Source: Acetobacteraceae bacterium (GTDB lineage Bacteria; Pseudomonadota; Alphaproteobacteria; Acetobacterales; Acetobacteraceae). Taken from it: 7,186 nt of DNA. Below are positions 1-5,707 of this stretch, piece after piece. The stretch is taken from the NCBI GenBank assembly GCA_027306955.1, contig DAHUXX010000020.1, positions 1-7,186 on the forward strand, written 5' to 3'. The notes under the pieces are model-generated. The model was not told where the DNA came from and ran no database searches. It saw nothing but the letters and a program-made list of their open reading frames with translations. Within the stretch, counting starts at the first letter, position 1. Every line of letters begins with the position of its first letter. Both the position numbers and the translations under genes were made by a program.

Positions 1-549
1 GACGGCACCGAGGTCGAGATCGTCGATACGGACGCGGAAGGAAGGATTGCGCTCGCCGACGCCCTGGTGTGGACGCGACGGCGGTTCTCCCCGCGGCTGA
101 TGGTGGACGCCGCGACGCTGACCGGCAGCATCGTGACGGCACTCGGCCACCACCGCGCCGGCCTGTTCTGCGACAATGATACCCTCGCGGAACGGCTGCT
201 CGCGGCGGGCGAGGCCACCGGCGAGACGCTGTGGCGGATGCCGCTGGGCGGCGGCTACCGAGCGGACCTGAAATCCGACATCGCGGACCTGCGCCACTGC
301 CGGCCGGAGCGGATGCAACCCGACGCCTGCCATGCGGCGAGCTTCCTGCAGCATTTCGCGGGCGAGACGATCTGGGCGCATCTCGATATCGCGGGCGTGG
401 AGGCGCACGAGGAGGCGGATGAGGAGCACACCGCTGGTCCGACCGGCTTCGGCGTGCGGCTGCTCGACGCGCTCGCCGCCAGGTACGAAGCCGATGAGCG
501 GGGGCCGATGAGCGGGGGCGGATGGCTGAGATCGGCTTTTACCACCTGA
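1..549 (+). CDS. pepA: Leucyl aminopeptidase (peptidase family M17), C-terminal part, 5' truncated by window edge
   Basis: This is the C-terminal 182 residues of a cytosolic M17 aminopeptidase, a two-metal enzyme that removes N-terminal residues from peptides. The reading frame is open from base 1. Residues 9-16 (DTDAEGRI) align with the family signature NTDAEGRL; D11 and E13 correspond to metal ligands and R15 to the catalytic arginine. Downstream come MVDAATLTGSIVTALG, the LAERLLAAGEATGE-LWRMPL segment, SDIADL, WAHLDIAG and GFGVRLLDAL, all in the usual family order. The catalytic lysine and the first metal ligands lie outside the window. The first Asn of the signature is Asp here. The tail after LLDALAARYE is unusual: about 20 residues created partly by a 14-bp duplication, ending at TGA 547-549. 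The gene overlaps holC by 28 bp; pepA-holC adjacency is common in proteobacteria, which supports both calls. Confidence 0.93.
   Translation, partial: DGTEVEIVDTDAEGRIALADALVWTRRRFSPRLMVDAATLTGSIVTALGHHRAGLFCDNDTLAERLLAAGEATGETLWRMPLGGGYRADLKSDIADLRHCRPERMQPDACHAASFLQHFAGETIWAHLDIAGVEAHEEADEEHTAGPTGFGVRLLDALAARYEADERGPMSGGGWLRSAFTT
491..518. repeat. Perfect 14-bp tandem duplication at the pepA/holC junction
   Basis: CCGATGAGCGGGGG occurs twice back to back (491-504 and 505-518). It lies in the last codons of pepA and directly upstream of the holC start at 522, so the G-rich end of the second copy is the only Shine-Dalgarno-like sequence for holC. Because 14 is not a multiple of three, copy number sets the pepA reading frame. 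With one copy pepA would have no stop here and would read in frame into holC. Confidence 0.9.
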
Positions 550-980
550 CGCGCACGGGGCCGGACCAGGCGCTGCCGCAACTGCTCGGGCGCACGCTGG
601 CCGCCGGCGAACGCGCGGTGGTGCGCGTCGGGTCCGAGGAACGGCTCGAGGCGCTGGACGCGGCGCTTTGGCTGGTCGCGGAGCCGGACTGGCTGCCGCA
701 CGGCTCGAGCCGCACGGGCGACGCCGACCTGCAGCCGATCTGGCTCACCACCGAGGACCCCGGGCCGGACGGGGCACCGAACGGCGCCCGCTTCCTGTTC
801 GTGATCGACGGGACGACGAGCGCCAGGCTCGATGCCTTCACCCGCGTGTTCGACCTGTTCGACGGCGCCGATCCCGCGGCGGTCGAGGCCGCGCGGGCGC
901 GCTGGGCCACGGCCAGGGAGGCCGGGCACACGCTCGCCTACTGGCAGCAGACGCCGCGCGGCTGGGAAAAGAAGCGCTAG
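522..980 (+). CDS. holC: DNA polymerase III subunit chi (HolC)
   Basis: A 152-residue protein with the full HolC pattern. It begins with FYHLTRTGPDQALPQLLGRTLAAGERAVV, then the SEERLEALDAALW segment, then LPHGS, D-LQPIWLT, PNGARFLFVIDG, and FTRVFDLFDGADPAAVEAARARW. It closes with a HTLAYWQQTPRGWEKK tail. Chi is a clamp-loader accessory subunit; in E. coli it links the polymerase III holoenzyme to single-stranded-DNA-binding protein and pairs with psi. Whether a psi partner exists here cannot be seen. The ATG at 522 gives the family N-terminus directly. It overlaps pepA by 28 bp, so translational coupling is likely. Its TAG stop (978-980) shares the CTAG palindrome with the stop of the convergent PhzF gene. 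Confidence 0.94.
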   Translation: MAEIGFYHLTRTGPDQALPQLLGRTLAAGERAVVRVGSEERLEALDAALWLVAEPDWLPHGSSRTGDADLQPIWLTTEDPGPDGAPNGARFLFVIDGTTSARLDAFTRVFDLFDGADPAAVEAARARWATAREAGHTLAYWQQTPRGWEKKR

Positions 981-1936
981 ATGTCGAGCGTCAGCGTGCC
1001 GCGCATCACCGGCGCGCAGGCGCCGCCGATGCGGGTCTCGGCAACGGCTCCGTTGCGCTTCTGTACCGTTGCCTCGAGCAGGCTGGGGCGGCCCATCTCC
1101 TCGCCCTGGATGATGGGGTAGCGCCACTGGCCCTCCCGCGCGGGTTCGAGATCGGCGAGCAGGGCGGCGAGTGCCGCGCCGGCGCTACCGGTCGCGGGCT
1201 CCTCGACGATACCGTGCAAGGGCGAGAACATACGCGCGCGCAGGGCACCTGGTCCGCGCTCCCGATCGTGCACATAGAGCATGATCGCGTCGGTGCCGAT
1301 GGGCAGCAGGTCGCGAGCGAAAAGCCCGGCGCGCGGCGCGGCCTTCGTCAGTCCGTCACGGCCCGCCAGCTCGACGCAGAGGAAAGGCAGCCCGACCGAG
1401 TCGACCTCTGGTTGATGCGATGCCGTCACGATCTCCGAGGCGGCGAGCCCGAGACAGGCGGCCGCGGCGTCCGGTGCAAGCGTCCTGCCCCGCGTGAGGC
1501 CCACGGGCGCGGTGAGCTCGGCGCCGGCGACGTGCCCGGCCTCGCGGCGGACGCGCACCGCCACCAGCCCCGCCTTTTCCTCGAAGCGCAGCACCTCGCC
1601 CGCCGCGCGGCCGAACAGGCTTCCCATGGCAGCGACCGCGTAGCCGGTGCCGACATTCGGGTGCCCGGCGAAGGGCAACTCGGCCCTTGGCGTGAAGATG
1701 CGCACCTCGGCCGTGTTCGCGCCGTCGCGCGGCGGCAGGACAAAAGTGGTCTCGGAATAGTTGAACTCGCGGGCAATGATCTGCATCGCCGCCGTGTCGA
1801 GCCCGCGCGCATCCGGGACCACGGCCAGCGGATTTCCGCCGAACCGTTGCGATGTAAAAACGTCGAGGGTGAGGTAGGCGATCTCTCTCATGCCAGGAAC
1901 ACTCATGCCAGAAACACTCATGCCAGAAACACTCAT
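977..1936 (-). CDS. PhzF-family isomerase/epimerase-like protein
   Basis: The PhzF (phenazine biosynthesis-like) fold covers trans-2,3-dihydro-3-hydroxyanthranilate isomerase and many small-molecule and amino-acid isomerases; the substrate here is unknown. From the ATG at 1891 the protein has 304 residues: YLTLDVFTSQRFGGNPLAVV at the N-terminus, the catalytic glutamate E47 in FNYSETTFV, FTPRAELPFAGHPNVGTGYA, EEPATGSAGAALAA and QGEEMGRPSLLEA. These are the family hallmarks in order. I chose the ATG at 1936 (319 residues) because it overlaps the stop of the upstream exporter gene as ATGA and has GGAG 8 nt upstream. The extra N-terminus is MSVSG-MSVSG-MSVPG, encoded by three 15-bp repeats, so ATGs at 1921, 1906 and 1891 are all in frame. 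The ATG at 1891 fits the usual family N-terminus best but lacks a Shine-Dalgarno sequence. There is no phenazine gene nearby, so phenazine synthesis should not be inferred. A role in amino-acid-like metabolite handling fits the exporter and MocR neighbours. Confidence 0.9.
   Translation of the reverse strand: MSVSGMSVSGMSVPGMREIAYLTLDVFTSQRFGGNPLAVVPDARGLDTAAMQIIAREFNYSETTFVLPPRDGANTAEVRIFTPRAELPFAGHPNVGTGYAVAAMGSLFGRAAGEVLRFEEKAGLVAVRVRREAGHVAGAELTAPVGLTRGRTLAPDAAAACLGLAASEIVTASHQPEVDSVGLPFLCVELAGRDGLTKAAPRAGLFARDLLPIGTDAIMLYVHDRERGPGALRARMFSPLHGIVEEPATGSAGAALAALLADLEPAREGQWRYPIIQGEEMGRPSLLEATVQKRNGAVAETRIGGACAPVMRGTLTLDI
1889..1933. repeat. Three 15-bp tandem repeats carrying alternative start codons of the PhzF gene
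   Basis: On the plus strand CATGCCAGAAACACT occurs at 1904-1918 and 1919-1933, with a one-mismatch copy at 1889-1903 (CATGCCAGGAACACT). On the coding (minus) strand each unit reads ATG AGT GTT TCT/CCT GGC, so each adds MSVSG or MSVPG in frame. A fourth ATG at 1936 is the one that overlaps the upstream stop codon. Since 15 is a multiple of three, copy-number changes would lengthen or shorten the N-terminus without breaking the frame. Confidence 0.92.
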
Positions 1937-2538
1937 GAGAGGAACTCCGGGATCAGGGGCAGCAGCGAGGCGACGAGCAGGATCGCCATCGTGACGTTGA
2001 AGATACGCAATCGGGTGCCGGTGAGATAGCGCCCGAGCCCATGCCCGGCGGCGGCCCAGGTGCCGACAAGGGGCAGCGTCACGCACAGGAAGACCAGCGC
2101 GATCACCAGCGCCGAGAGCCAGACGGAACCCGCGATGGCATGGGTCGCAACCACGGTGACGGCGACCATCCAGGCCTTCGGGTTCACCCACTGGAACAGC
2201 GCCGCCTGCAGGAAGGTGAACGGGCGCGGCGCGGCGGCCCCGCGGTCCTCGCCCGGCGCGGTGCTGCGCGCGATCGCCCAGGCAAGCCAGACCATCCAGG
2301 CCATGCTGGCAAGAGCGAGGACGCGGCGCAGCAGCGGAAGCGCAACGAACACGGCGCCGAGCCCAAGCCCCACGAGCAGCAGCATGATCGCGAAGCCGAC
2401 ACCCACGCCGCCGATATGCGGCACGGTGCGCCGCAGGCCGAACCGCGCGGCGGAGGCGGTGACCATGACGTTGTTGGGGCCGGGCGTCGCCGCCATGACG
2501 ATGGCGAACAGCAACAGGCCGGCGAAACCGGCGTTCAT
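1933..2538 (-). CDS. LysE/RhtB-family amino-acid (or related metabolite) exporter
   Basis: A 201-residue, highly hydrophobic inner-membrane protein. The LysE/RhtB signature ATPGPNNVMV is at residues 17-26, followed by GLRRTVPHIGGVGVGF, a GAVFVALPLLRRVLALASMAWMVWLAW segment, and FLQAALFQWVNPKAWMVAV, the second family hallmark. About six membrane segments can be read (roughly residues 5-25, 38-60, 65-90, 113-135, 143-165 and 180-199). The length is typical (about 200 residues). The family exports amino acids, homoserine lactone or cysteine-pathway compounds; the substrate cannot be told from sequence. The gene is divergent from a MocR regulator, a frequent pairing, and its stop overlaps the PhzF start, so the two form an operon. 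No clear Shine-Dalgarno sequence precedes the ATG at 2538. A candidate promoter and operator lie at 2569-2607. Confidence 0.92.
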   Translation of the reverse strand: MNAGFAGLLLFAIVMAATPGPNNVMVTASAARFGLRRTVPHIGGVGVGFAIMLLLVGLGLGAVFVALPLLRRVLALASMAWMVWLAWAIARSTAPGEDRGAAAPRPFTFLQAALFQWVNPKAWMVAVTVVATHAIAGSVWLSALVIALVFLCVTLPLVGTWAAAGHGLGRYLTGTRLRIFNVTMAILLVASLLPLIPEFLS

Positions 2539-2568
2539 CCGACGGCCGGTTGCGCTGTGGCCGCGGCG

Positions 2569-2597
2569 ATGATAACGTTACTACGAATTGACATGAA
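2569..2597 (-). promoter_or_regulatory. Candidate promoter of the exporter-PhzF operon
   Basis: On the minus strand TTCATG (2597-2592) and TATCAT (2574-2569, five of six matches to TATAAT) are separated by 17 bp. This would place the transcription start about 24 nt upstream of the exporter ATG. The region is markedly AT-rich against a very GC-rich background. The -35 match is weak (three of six), so the call rests mainly on the -10, the spacing and the position. Confidence 0.45.
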
Positions 2598-2607
2598 AAC
2601 TGATAAC
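2570..2607. promoter_or_regulatory. Candidate MocR operator: two TGATAAC direct repeats
   Basis: TGATAAC occurs at 2570-2576 and 2601-2607, 31 bp start to start (about three helical turns). The first copy also contains the palindrome TAACGTTA (2573-2580), and the second lies in the inverted repeat ACTG-ATAA-CAGT (2600-2611). MocR regulators such as GabR are known to bind spaced direct repeats on one face of DNA in the divergent promoter. Here one copy overlaps the exporter -10 candidate and the other lies just upstream of its -35. The second copy is within the first codons of the regulator gene, which would also allow autoregulation. Confidence 0.5.
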
Positions 2608-3978
2608 AGTACCGCGCGCATCGCGCAAGCCCTGCGCAGCCGCGCCGCCGCCCTCCCGCCCGGAGCCGTCCTGCCCTCGGTACGCGCGCTGATGCGCGAG
2701 ATGGGGGTAGGCCCGGCGACGGTGCAGCAGGCGCTGCACGCGCTCGCGCGCGAAGGGGTGCTGGAATCCTTCCCCGGCCGCGGCACCTTCGTCGCCGGCG
2801 CGCCAGCGGCGCCGGAGGGCGGCGATACGCTGTGGCAGACCCTCGCCCTCGGCCCGGCGCGGGCCGGGGCCGCGGACCTGCTCGCCTTGTCGGAGGTACC
2901 GCCCGCGGGGACCTTCCCGCTCAATGTCGGCTACCTGCCGCCGGAATTGCGCGCGACCTCGCTGCTCAACGCCGCCGCCGCGCGCGCGCTGCGCCAGCCA
3001 GGCGTCTGGGACCGAATGCCCGGCACCGGGCTGCCTACGCTGCGCCGCTGGTTCGCCGGCGCGATCGGCTGCCCGGAGCACGAGGTGATCGTCTGCCCGG
3101 GCACGCAACCGGCGCTGGCCGCGGCGTTCCAGGGCCTTGCGGCACCGGGATCGAGCGTGCTCATGGAAAGCCCGACCTATCTCGGTGCGCTGCTCGCAGC
3201 CCGCGCCTCGGGCCTGGTGCCGGTGCCGGTGCCCACCGATGCCGGGGGCGTGCGGCCAGAGCCGCTGGAGGCGGCGCTGCGCGAAAGCGGCGCGCGCCTG
3301 CTCTACCTCCAGCCGACGCACGCCAACCCCACCGGCGCCTCGCTCGCACCCGCGCGGCGCGCCGCGGTGATGGCGCTCGCGCGCCGGTACGGGCTGTTTA
3401 TCCTGGAGGACGACTGGGCACGGGATTTCGGCTTCGAGGCCACGCCGCCGCCGCTGGCGGCCGACGATCCCGAGGGGCACGTCATTCTGTTGCGTTCGCT
3501 CACCAAATGCGCGGCGCCGGGCCTGCGCGTCGGCGCGTTGCGGGTGCGTGGTGCCGCGTTCGAGCGGCTGCGCGCGGCGCGCGTGGCGGTGGATTTCTTC
3601 GTCCCCGCCCTGTTGCAGGAAACCGCGCTCACCTTGCTGACCGCGCCGAGCTGGCCCAGGCATCTGCGGCGGCTACACGCGGCGTTGCGGGCGCGGCGGG
3701 ACGCGCTGGCGGCCTCGTTGCGCGAACGCCTCGGCGATTCCTGCCTCGACGCGTTGCCCTCGGGCGGGCTGCATCTCTGGCTGCGCCTGCCTGGCGACGC
3801 CGATGACGAGGCCGTCGCGCGTGCCGCCGCGCGACGCCAGGTGCTGGTCTCCGCGGGGCGCGCCTGGTTTCCGGCGGAGGCCACGGAGCCCCGCCTGAGG
3901 CTCAGCTTCGCCGCGGTCGATCCGGCCAACGCCGCGACGGTCGCCGGCCGGATCGCCGAGGCGGTGCGGGAGGCCTGA
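2593..3978 (+). CDS. MocR-type transcriptional regulator (GntR HTH fused to class I aminotransferase-like domain)
   Basis: A 461-residue fusion. Residues about 7-68 form a GntR winged helix (LPPGAVLPSVRALMREMGV, then ATVQQALHALAREGVLES and the GRGTFV wing). After a linker, residues about 110-460 form a fold-type I PLP domain. Visible landmarks are N245 in THANPTG, the acidic EDD at 272-274 (PLP ring nitrogen partner) and K305 in SLTKCAAPGLRVG, the expected Schiff-base lysine. All are intact, so PLP binding is likely. In this family PLP and an amino compound act as ligands for DNA binding rather than for metabolism. It is divergent from the exporter-PhzF operon and probably controls it. I chose ATG 2593 (MKTDNSTARIAQAL); ATG 2569 is also in frame and would add eight residues. 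Neither start has a Shine-Dalgarno sequence, so a very short leader is possible. A standalone aminotransferase is excluded by the HTH. Confidence 0.92.
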   Translation: MKTDNSTARIAQALRSRAAALPPGAVLPSVRALMREMGVGPATVQQALHALAREGVLESFPGRGTFVAGAPAAPEGGDTLWQTLALGPARAGAADLLALSEVPPAGTFPLNVGYLPPELRATSLLNAAAARALRQPGVWDRMPGTGLPTLRRWFAGAIGCPEHEVIVCPGTQPALAAAFQGLAAPGSSVLMESPTYLGALLAARASGLVPVPVPTDAGGVRPEPLEAALRESGARLLYLQPTHANPTGASLAPARRAAVMALARRYGLFILEDDWARDFGFEATPPPLAADDPEGHVILLRSLTKCAAPGLRVGALRVRGAAFERLRAARVAVDFFVPALLQETALTLLTAPSWPRHLRRLHAALRARRDALAASLRERLGDSCLDALPSGGLHLWLRLPGDADDEAVARAAARRQVLVSAGRAWFPAEATEPRLRLSFAAVDPANAATVAGRIAEAVREA

Positions 3979-3981
3979 GCC

Positions 3982-4152
3982 TCAGCGCGGCGCACGGTGG
4001 GTCGCGACCCAGTCCGCCTGCGCCGGCGAAAGGCCGAGATCCTTGAGCATCCGCTCGTCGCGCGCGGCCAGCCGCGGACGCGCGAGCTGGTTGGCGGCCC
4101 GGGACAACACCCGGCCGATGACGCCCAGCCTCTTGCTGGTGATGATACGCAT
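3982..4152 (-). CDS. DUF1127 small protein (YjiS-like)
   Basis: A 56-residue basic protein. The C-terminal half, RPRLAARDERMLKDLGLSPAQADWV (residues 25-49 in two parts: RPRLAARDERML and KDLGLSPAQADWV), is the DUF1127 signature with its core DERMLKDLGLS. The start is well supported by GGAGGG 4 nt upstream of the ATG. DUF1127 proteins are short and arginine-rich; in some alphaproteobacteria members have been linked to RNA turnover and to phosphate or carbon metabolism, but no function can be assigned here. The gene is divergent from a LysR regulator across a 99-bp AT-rich region, suggesting that regulator controls it. Its stop lies 3 bp from the stop of the convergent MocR gene, and both stops sit within the GAGGC-CTGA-GCCTC inverted repeat (3970-3983). 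Confidence 0.85.
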   Translation of the reverse strand: MRIITSKRLGVIGRVLSRAANQLARPRLAARDERMLKDLGLSPAQADWVATHRAPR

Positions 4153-4200
4153 GGAACCCTCCGTCCTTTCGCTTTCGCACCGGAAATTGGGACGACAAGG

Positions 4201-4251
4201 CCATAAACCAAACTATTTGATTTGATTCCATAAATCAGACATTCTTATTTT
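4201..4251. promoter_or_regulatory. AT-rich divergent control region with a candidate LysR-binding palindrome
   Basis: The stretch between the DUF1127 and LysR genes is strongly AT-rich relative to its surroundings. It contains the palindrome TGATT-CCATA-AATCA (4223-4237), similar in size and architecture to LysR-family boxes, and a direct repeat CCATAAACC / CCATAAATC (4201-4209 and 4228-4236). LysR regulators usually bind such sites in the shared promoter to control both themselves and the divergent gene. The exact promoter elements cannot be assigned with confidence. Confidence 0.45.
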
Positions 4252-5175
4252 ATGCCGCCGCCCCGCGCGATCGACCCAGACCTGCTGCGCAGCTTCACCT
4301 GCATCGCGGAGGAGGGCAGCTTCACCCGCGCCGCCCTGCGCGTGGGGCGCACGCAGGCTGCCGTCTCGATGCAGATGCAGCGGCTGGAGGAACTGCTCGG
4401 CGTGCGCGTGCTGGTACGCAGCAAGGGCGGCAGCGTGGGACTCACCGCGCATGGGCGGTTCCTGCTCGACCGCGCGCGCGACATGCTGGCGGCGAATGAC
4501 GGCATCTGGAACGCCTTCCGCGAGCCGGCGGTCGCGGGCACGGTGCGGCTCGGCACGCCGGACGATTACGCGCTGCGCTGGCTGCCGCCCATCCTGCGCG
4601 GCTTCGCCGACAGCCACCCGGCCGTGGAGGTCGATGTCGTATGCATGGAATCCGGCGCGCTGGTCGAGAAGCTCCGCGCGGGCGAGCTGGACCTGACGCT
4701 GGCGACCGAGGGCGCGGCGCCGCGCGGCTGGCCGGCGCTGGAGCTGTGGCGCGGCCCCCTGGGCTGGGTGACGGCCGAGAATGCGGCGCCGCACGGCGTG
4801 CCGCCGCATCGCATGGACCCGCTGCCCCTGGCCCTGGCGCAGAAGGACAGGCCCGGGCGCTGCTCCTGGCGAGGTGCGGCGCTGGCGGCACTCAACACGG
4901 CGGGGCGGCGCTGGCGGATCGCCTATACCTCGGACACGCAGATCGGCACGCACGCCCCGGTGCTGGCGGGGCTTGCCATCACCGTCTCCATGCTCGCCTG
5001 GCTGCCGGAGGGGCTCCGGCCGCTGCGCCCGGACGAGGGCCTGCCGCCATTGCCGGAGTTTTCCATCCTGCTCCTGCAGGCAAAGAACCCGGCGCAGCCG
5101 GTGACGGGCGCGCTCGCCCGTCACATCGCCGCGAGCTTCGGCGTCACGCCGCCGGGTGGTGCACCACCGGGATGA
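4252..5175 (+). CDS. LysR-family transcriptional regulator
   Basis: A 307-residue protein of normal LysR length. Residues about 10-69 are the winged HTH: DLLRSFTCIAEEGSFTRAAL, then VGRTQAAVSMQMQRLEELLG and RVLVRSKGGSVGLTAHG. The linker helix is GRFLLDRARDMLA. The effector-binding domain starts near residue 95 with GTVRLGTPDDYALRWLPPILRGFADSHPAVEVDV and continues to the end. The ligand is not predictable. The ATG at 4252 is the only in-frame start that gives a complete HTH, but no Shine-Dalgarno sequence precedes it (the upstream 11 nt are ATTCTTATTTT), so the transcript may have a very short or no leader. It is divergent from the DUF1127 gene, its likely target. Its last 32 bp overlap the 3' end of the convergent host-attachment-family gene. 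Confidence 0.93.
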   Translation: MPPPRAIDPDLLRSFTCIAEEGSFTRAALRVGRTQAAVSMQMQRLEELLGVRVLVRSKGGSVGLTAHGRFLLDRARDMLAANDGIWNAFREPAVAGTVRLGTPDDYALRWLPPILRGFADSHPAVEVDVVCMESGALVEKLRAGELDLTLATEGAAPRGWPALELWRGPLGWVTAENAAPHGVPPHRMDPLPLALAQKDRPGRCSWRGAALAALNTAGRRWRIAYTSDTQIGTHAPVLAGLAITVSMLAWLPEGLRPLRPDEGLPPLPEFSILLLQAKNPAQPVTGALARHIAASFGVTPPGGAPPG

Positions 5176-5611
5176 ACTGGCGCAGATGCGACGCCAGCTC
5201 GTCGGCGGGCGTCTTGATCAGGTCCTTCTCGATCGTGCCGGCCAGGATCGCCCGCGCCGCCGGGCCGAGCCGCTCGCGCAGCACGGCCATGCTGTGCGCG
5301 GGCGCGACGACGACCAGCGCGTCCCAAGTCTCCGCGGCGACGGCGCCGTCGATCTCGCCGGCGATGAAGGCGGCGAATTTCTCCTTCTCCAGCTGCTTCG
5401 GGTCGTGCTTCGGCGTGATCGCGTGATGCGCGGAGGAGCCGGTGTGGAAGCTGGCGCCAGGCCCGTCGGAGCGCAACTCCGACGGGCGCTGATGCGCGGC
5501 GCTGGCCTCGACCACGCGGTCCTGGTGCAGCGTGTCGTGCGGCGTCTGCCGCAGGAAGCGCGCGTGCTCCCCGTCCGCGATCACGACCAGCAGGCGTTGC
5601 TGTTTCGCCAT
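5144..5611 (-). CDS. Host-attachment-family protein (PF10116-like; related to bacterial eRF1-like baeRF proteins)
   Basis: A 155-residue soluble protein with no signal peptide or membrane segment. It has the family features: an N-terminal strand RLLVVIADGEHARFL, a polar middle with GASFHTGSSAHHAITPKHDPKQLEKEKFAAFIAGEID, WDALVVVAPAHSMAVLRERL, and the C-terminal AILAGTIEKDLIKTPADELASHL. The family name comes from plant-attachment work in Agrobacterium, yet these cytosolic proteins resemble archaeo-eukaryotic release-factor domains (baeRF family), so a ribosome- or stress-related role is as likely as attachment; the function is unproven. GGAGGT lies 4 nt upstream of the ATG at 5611, fixing the start. 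It appears to be transcribed alone. The upstream palindrome at 5673-5689 may take part in its control. Confidence 0.85.
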   Translation of the reverse strand: MAKQQRLLVVIADGEHARFLRQTPHDTLHQDRVVEASAAHQRPSELRSDGPGASFHTGSSAHHAITPKHDPKQLEKEKFAAFIAGEIDGAVAAETWDALVVVAPAHSMAVLRERLGPAARAILAGTIEKDLIKTPADELASHLRQFIPVVHHPAA

Positions 5612-5672
5612 GGTGACCTCCACTTCGTCGTGAGAACGATGGAGCCCATAGCGTGACGCGGCAATGACCTGA

Positions 5673-5689
5673 GTCAAGCATCGCTTGAC
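5673..5689. promoter_or_regulatory. Perfect 7-3-7 palindrome between divergent transcription units
   Basis: GTCAAGC-ATC-GCTTGAC is a perfect inverted repeat with a 3-nt centre. It lies 61 bp upstream of the host-attachment-family start on one side and just upstream of the GGAGG (5695-5699) of the tyrosine leader ORF on the other. No T run follows, so it is not an intrinsic terminator. Each arm contains TTGAC on one strand, resembling a -35 element in either direction, but no convincing -10 could be matched at 16-18 bp. An operator for a dimeric regulator is the most economical reading. Confidence 0.5.
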
Positions 5690-5707
5690 GCGGCGGAGGT
5701 TTCGCGG

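Noticed and set aside
977..1891. Phenazine biosynthesis locus
   Set aside because: PhzF-fold proteins are widespread in bacteria that make no phenazines, and no other phz gene is present in the window.
1889..1936. CRISPR or transposon-related repeat
   Set aside because: The units are contiguous without spacers, only 15 bp, in frame and coding; no transposase or terminal inverted repeats are near.
668..2029. Long plus-strand ORF of 453 codons
   Set aside because: It is antisense to the PhzF gene and out of frame with holC; its translation is Arg/Gly/Ala-rich with no domain, typical of GC-rich shadow frames.
2041..2592. Upstream extension of the MocR reading frame, giving a 645-residue ORF
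   Set aside because: It runs antisense through the well-supported exporter gene, has low-complexity charged translation, and adds nothing to the GntR domain, which starts near 2593.
2588..2593. Perfect TTGACA as a plus-strand -35 element
   Set aside because: No -10 is found 16-18 bp downstream (the region is ACCGCG), and a start there would lie inside the MocR coding sequence upstream of its HTH.
4222..4251. TTGATT ... TATTTT as the LysR gene promoter
   Set aside because: The -10 would touch the start codon, so transcription would begin inside the coding sequence, and no later Met gives a complete HTH.
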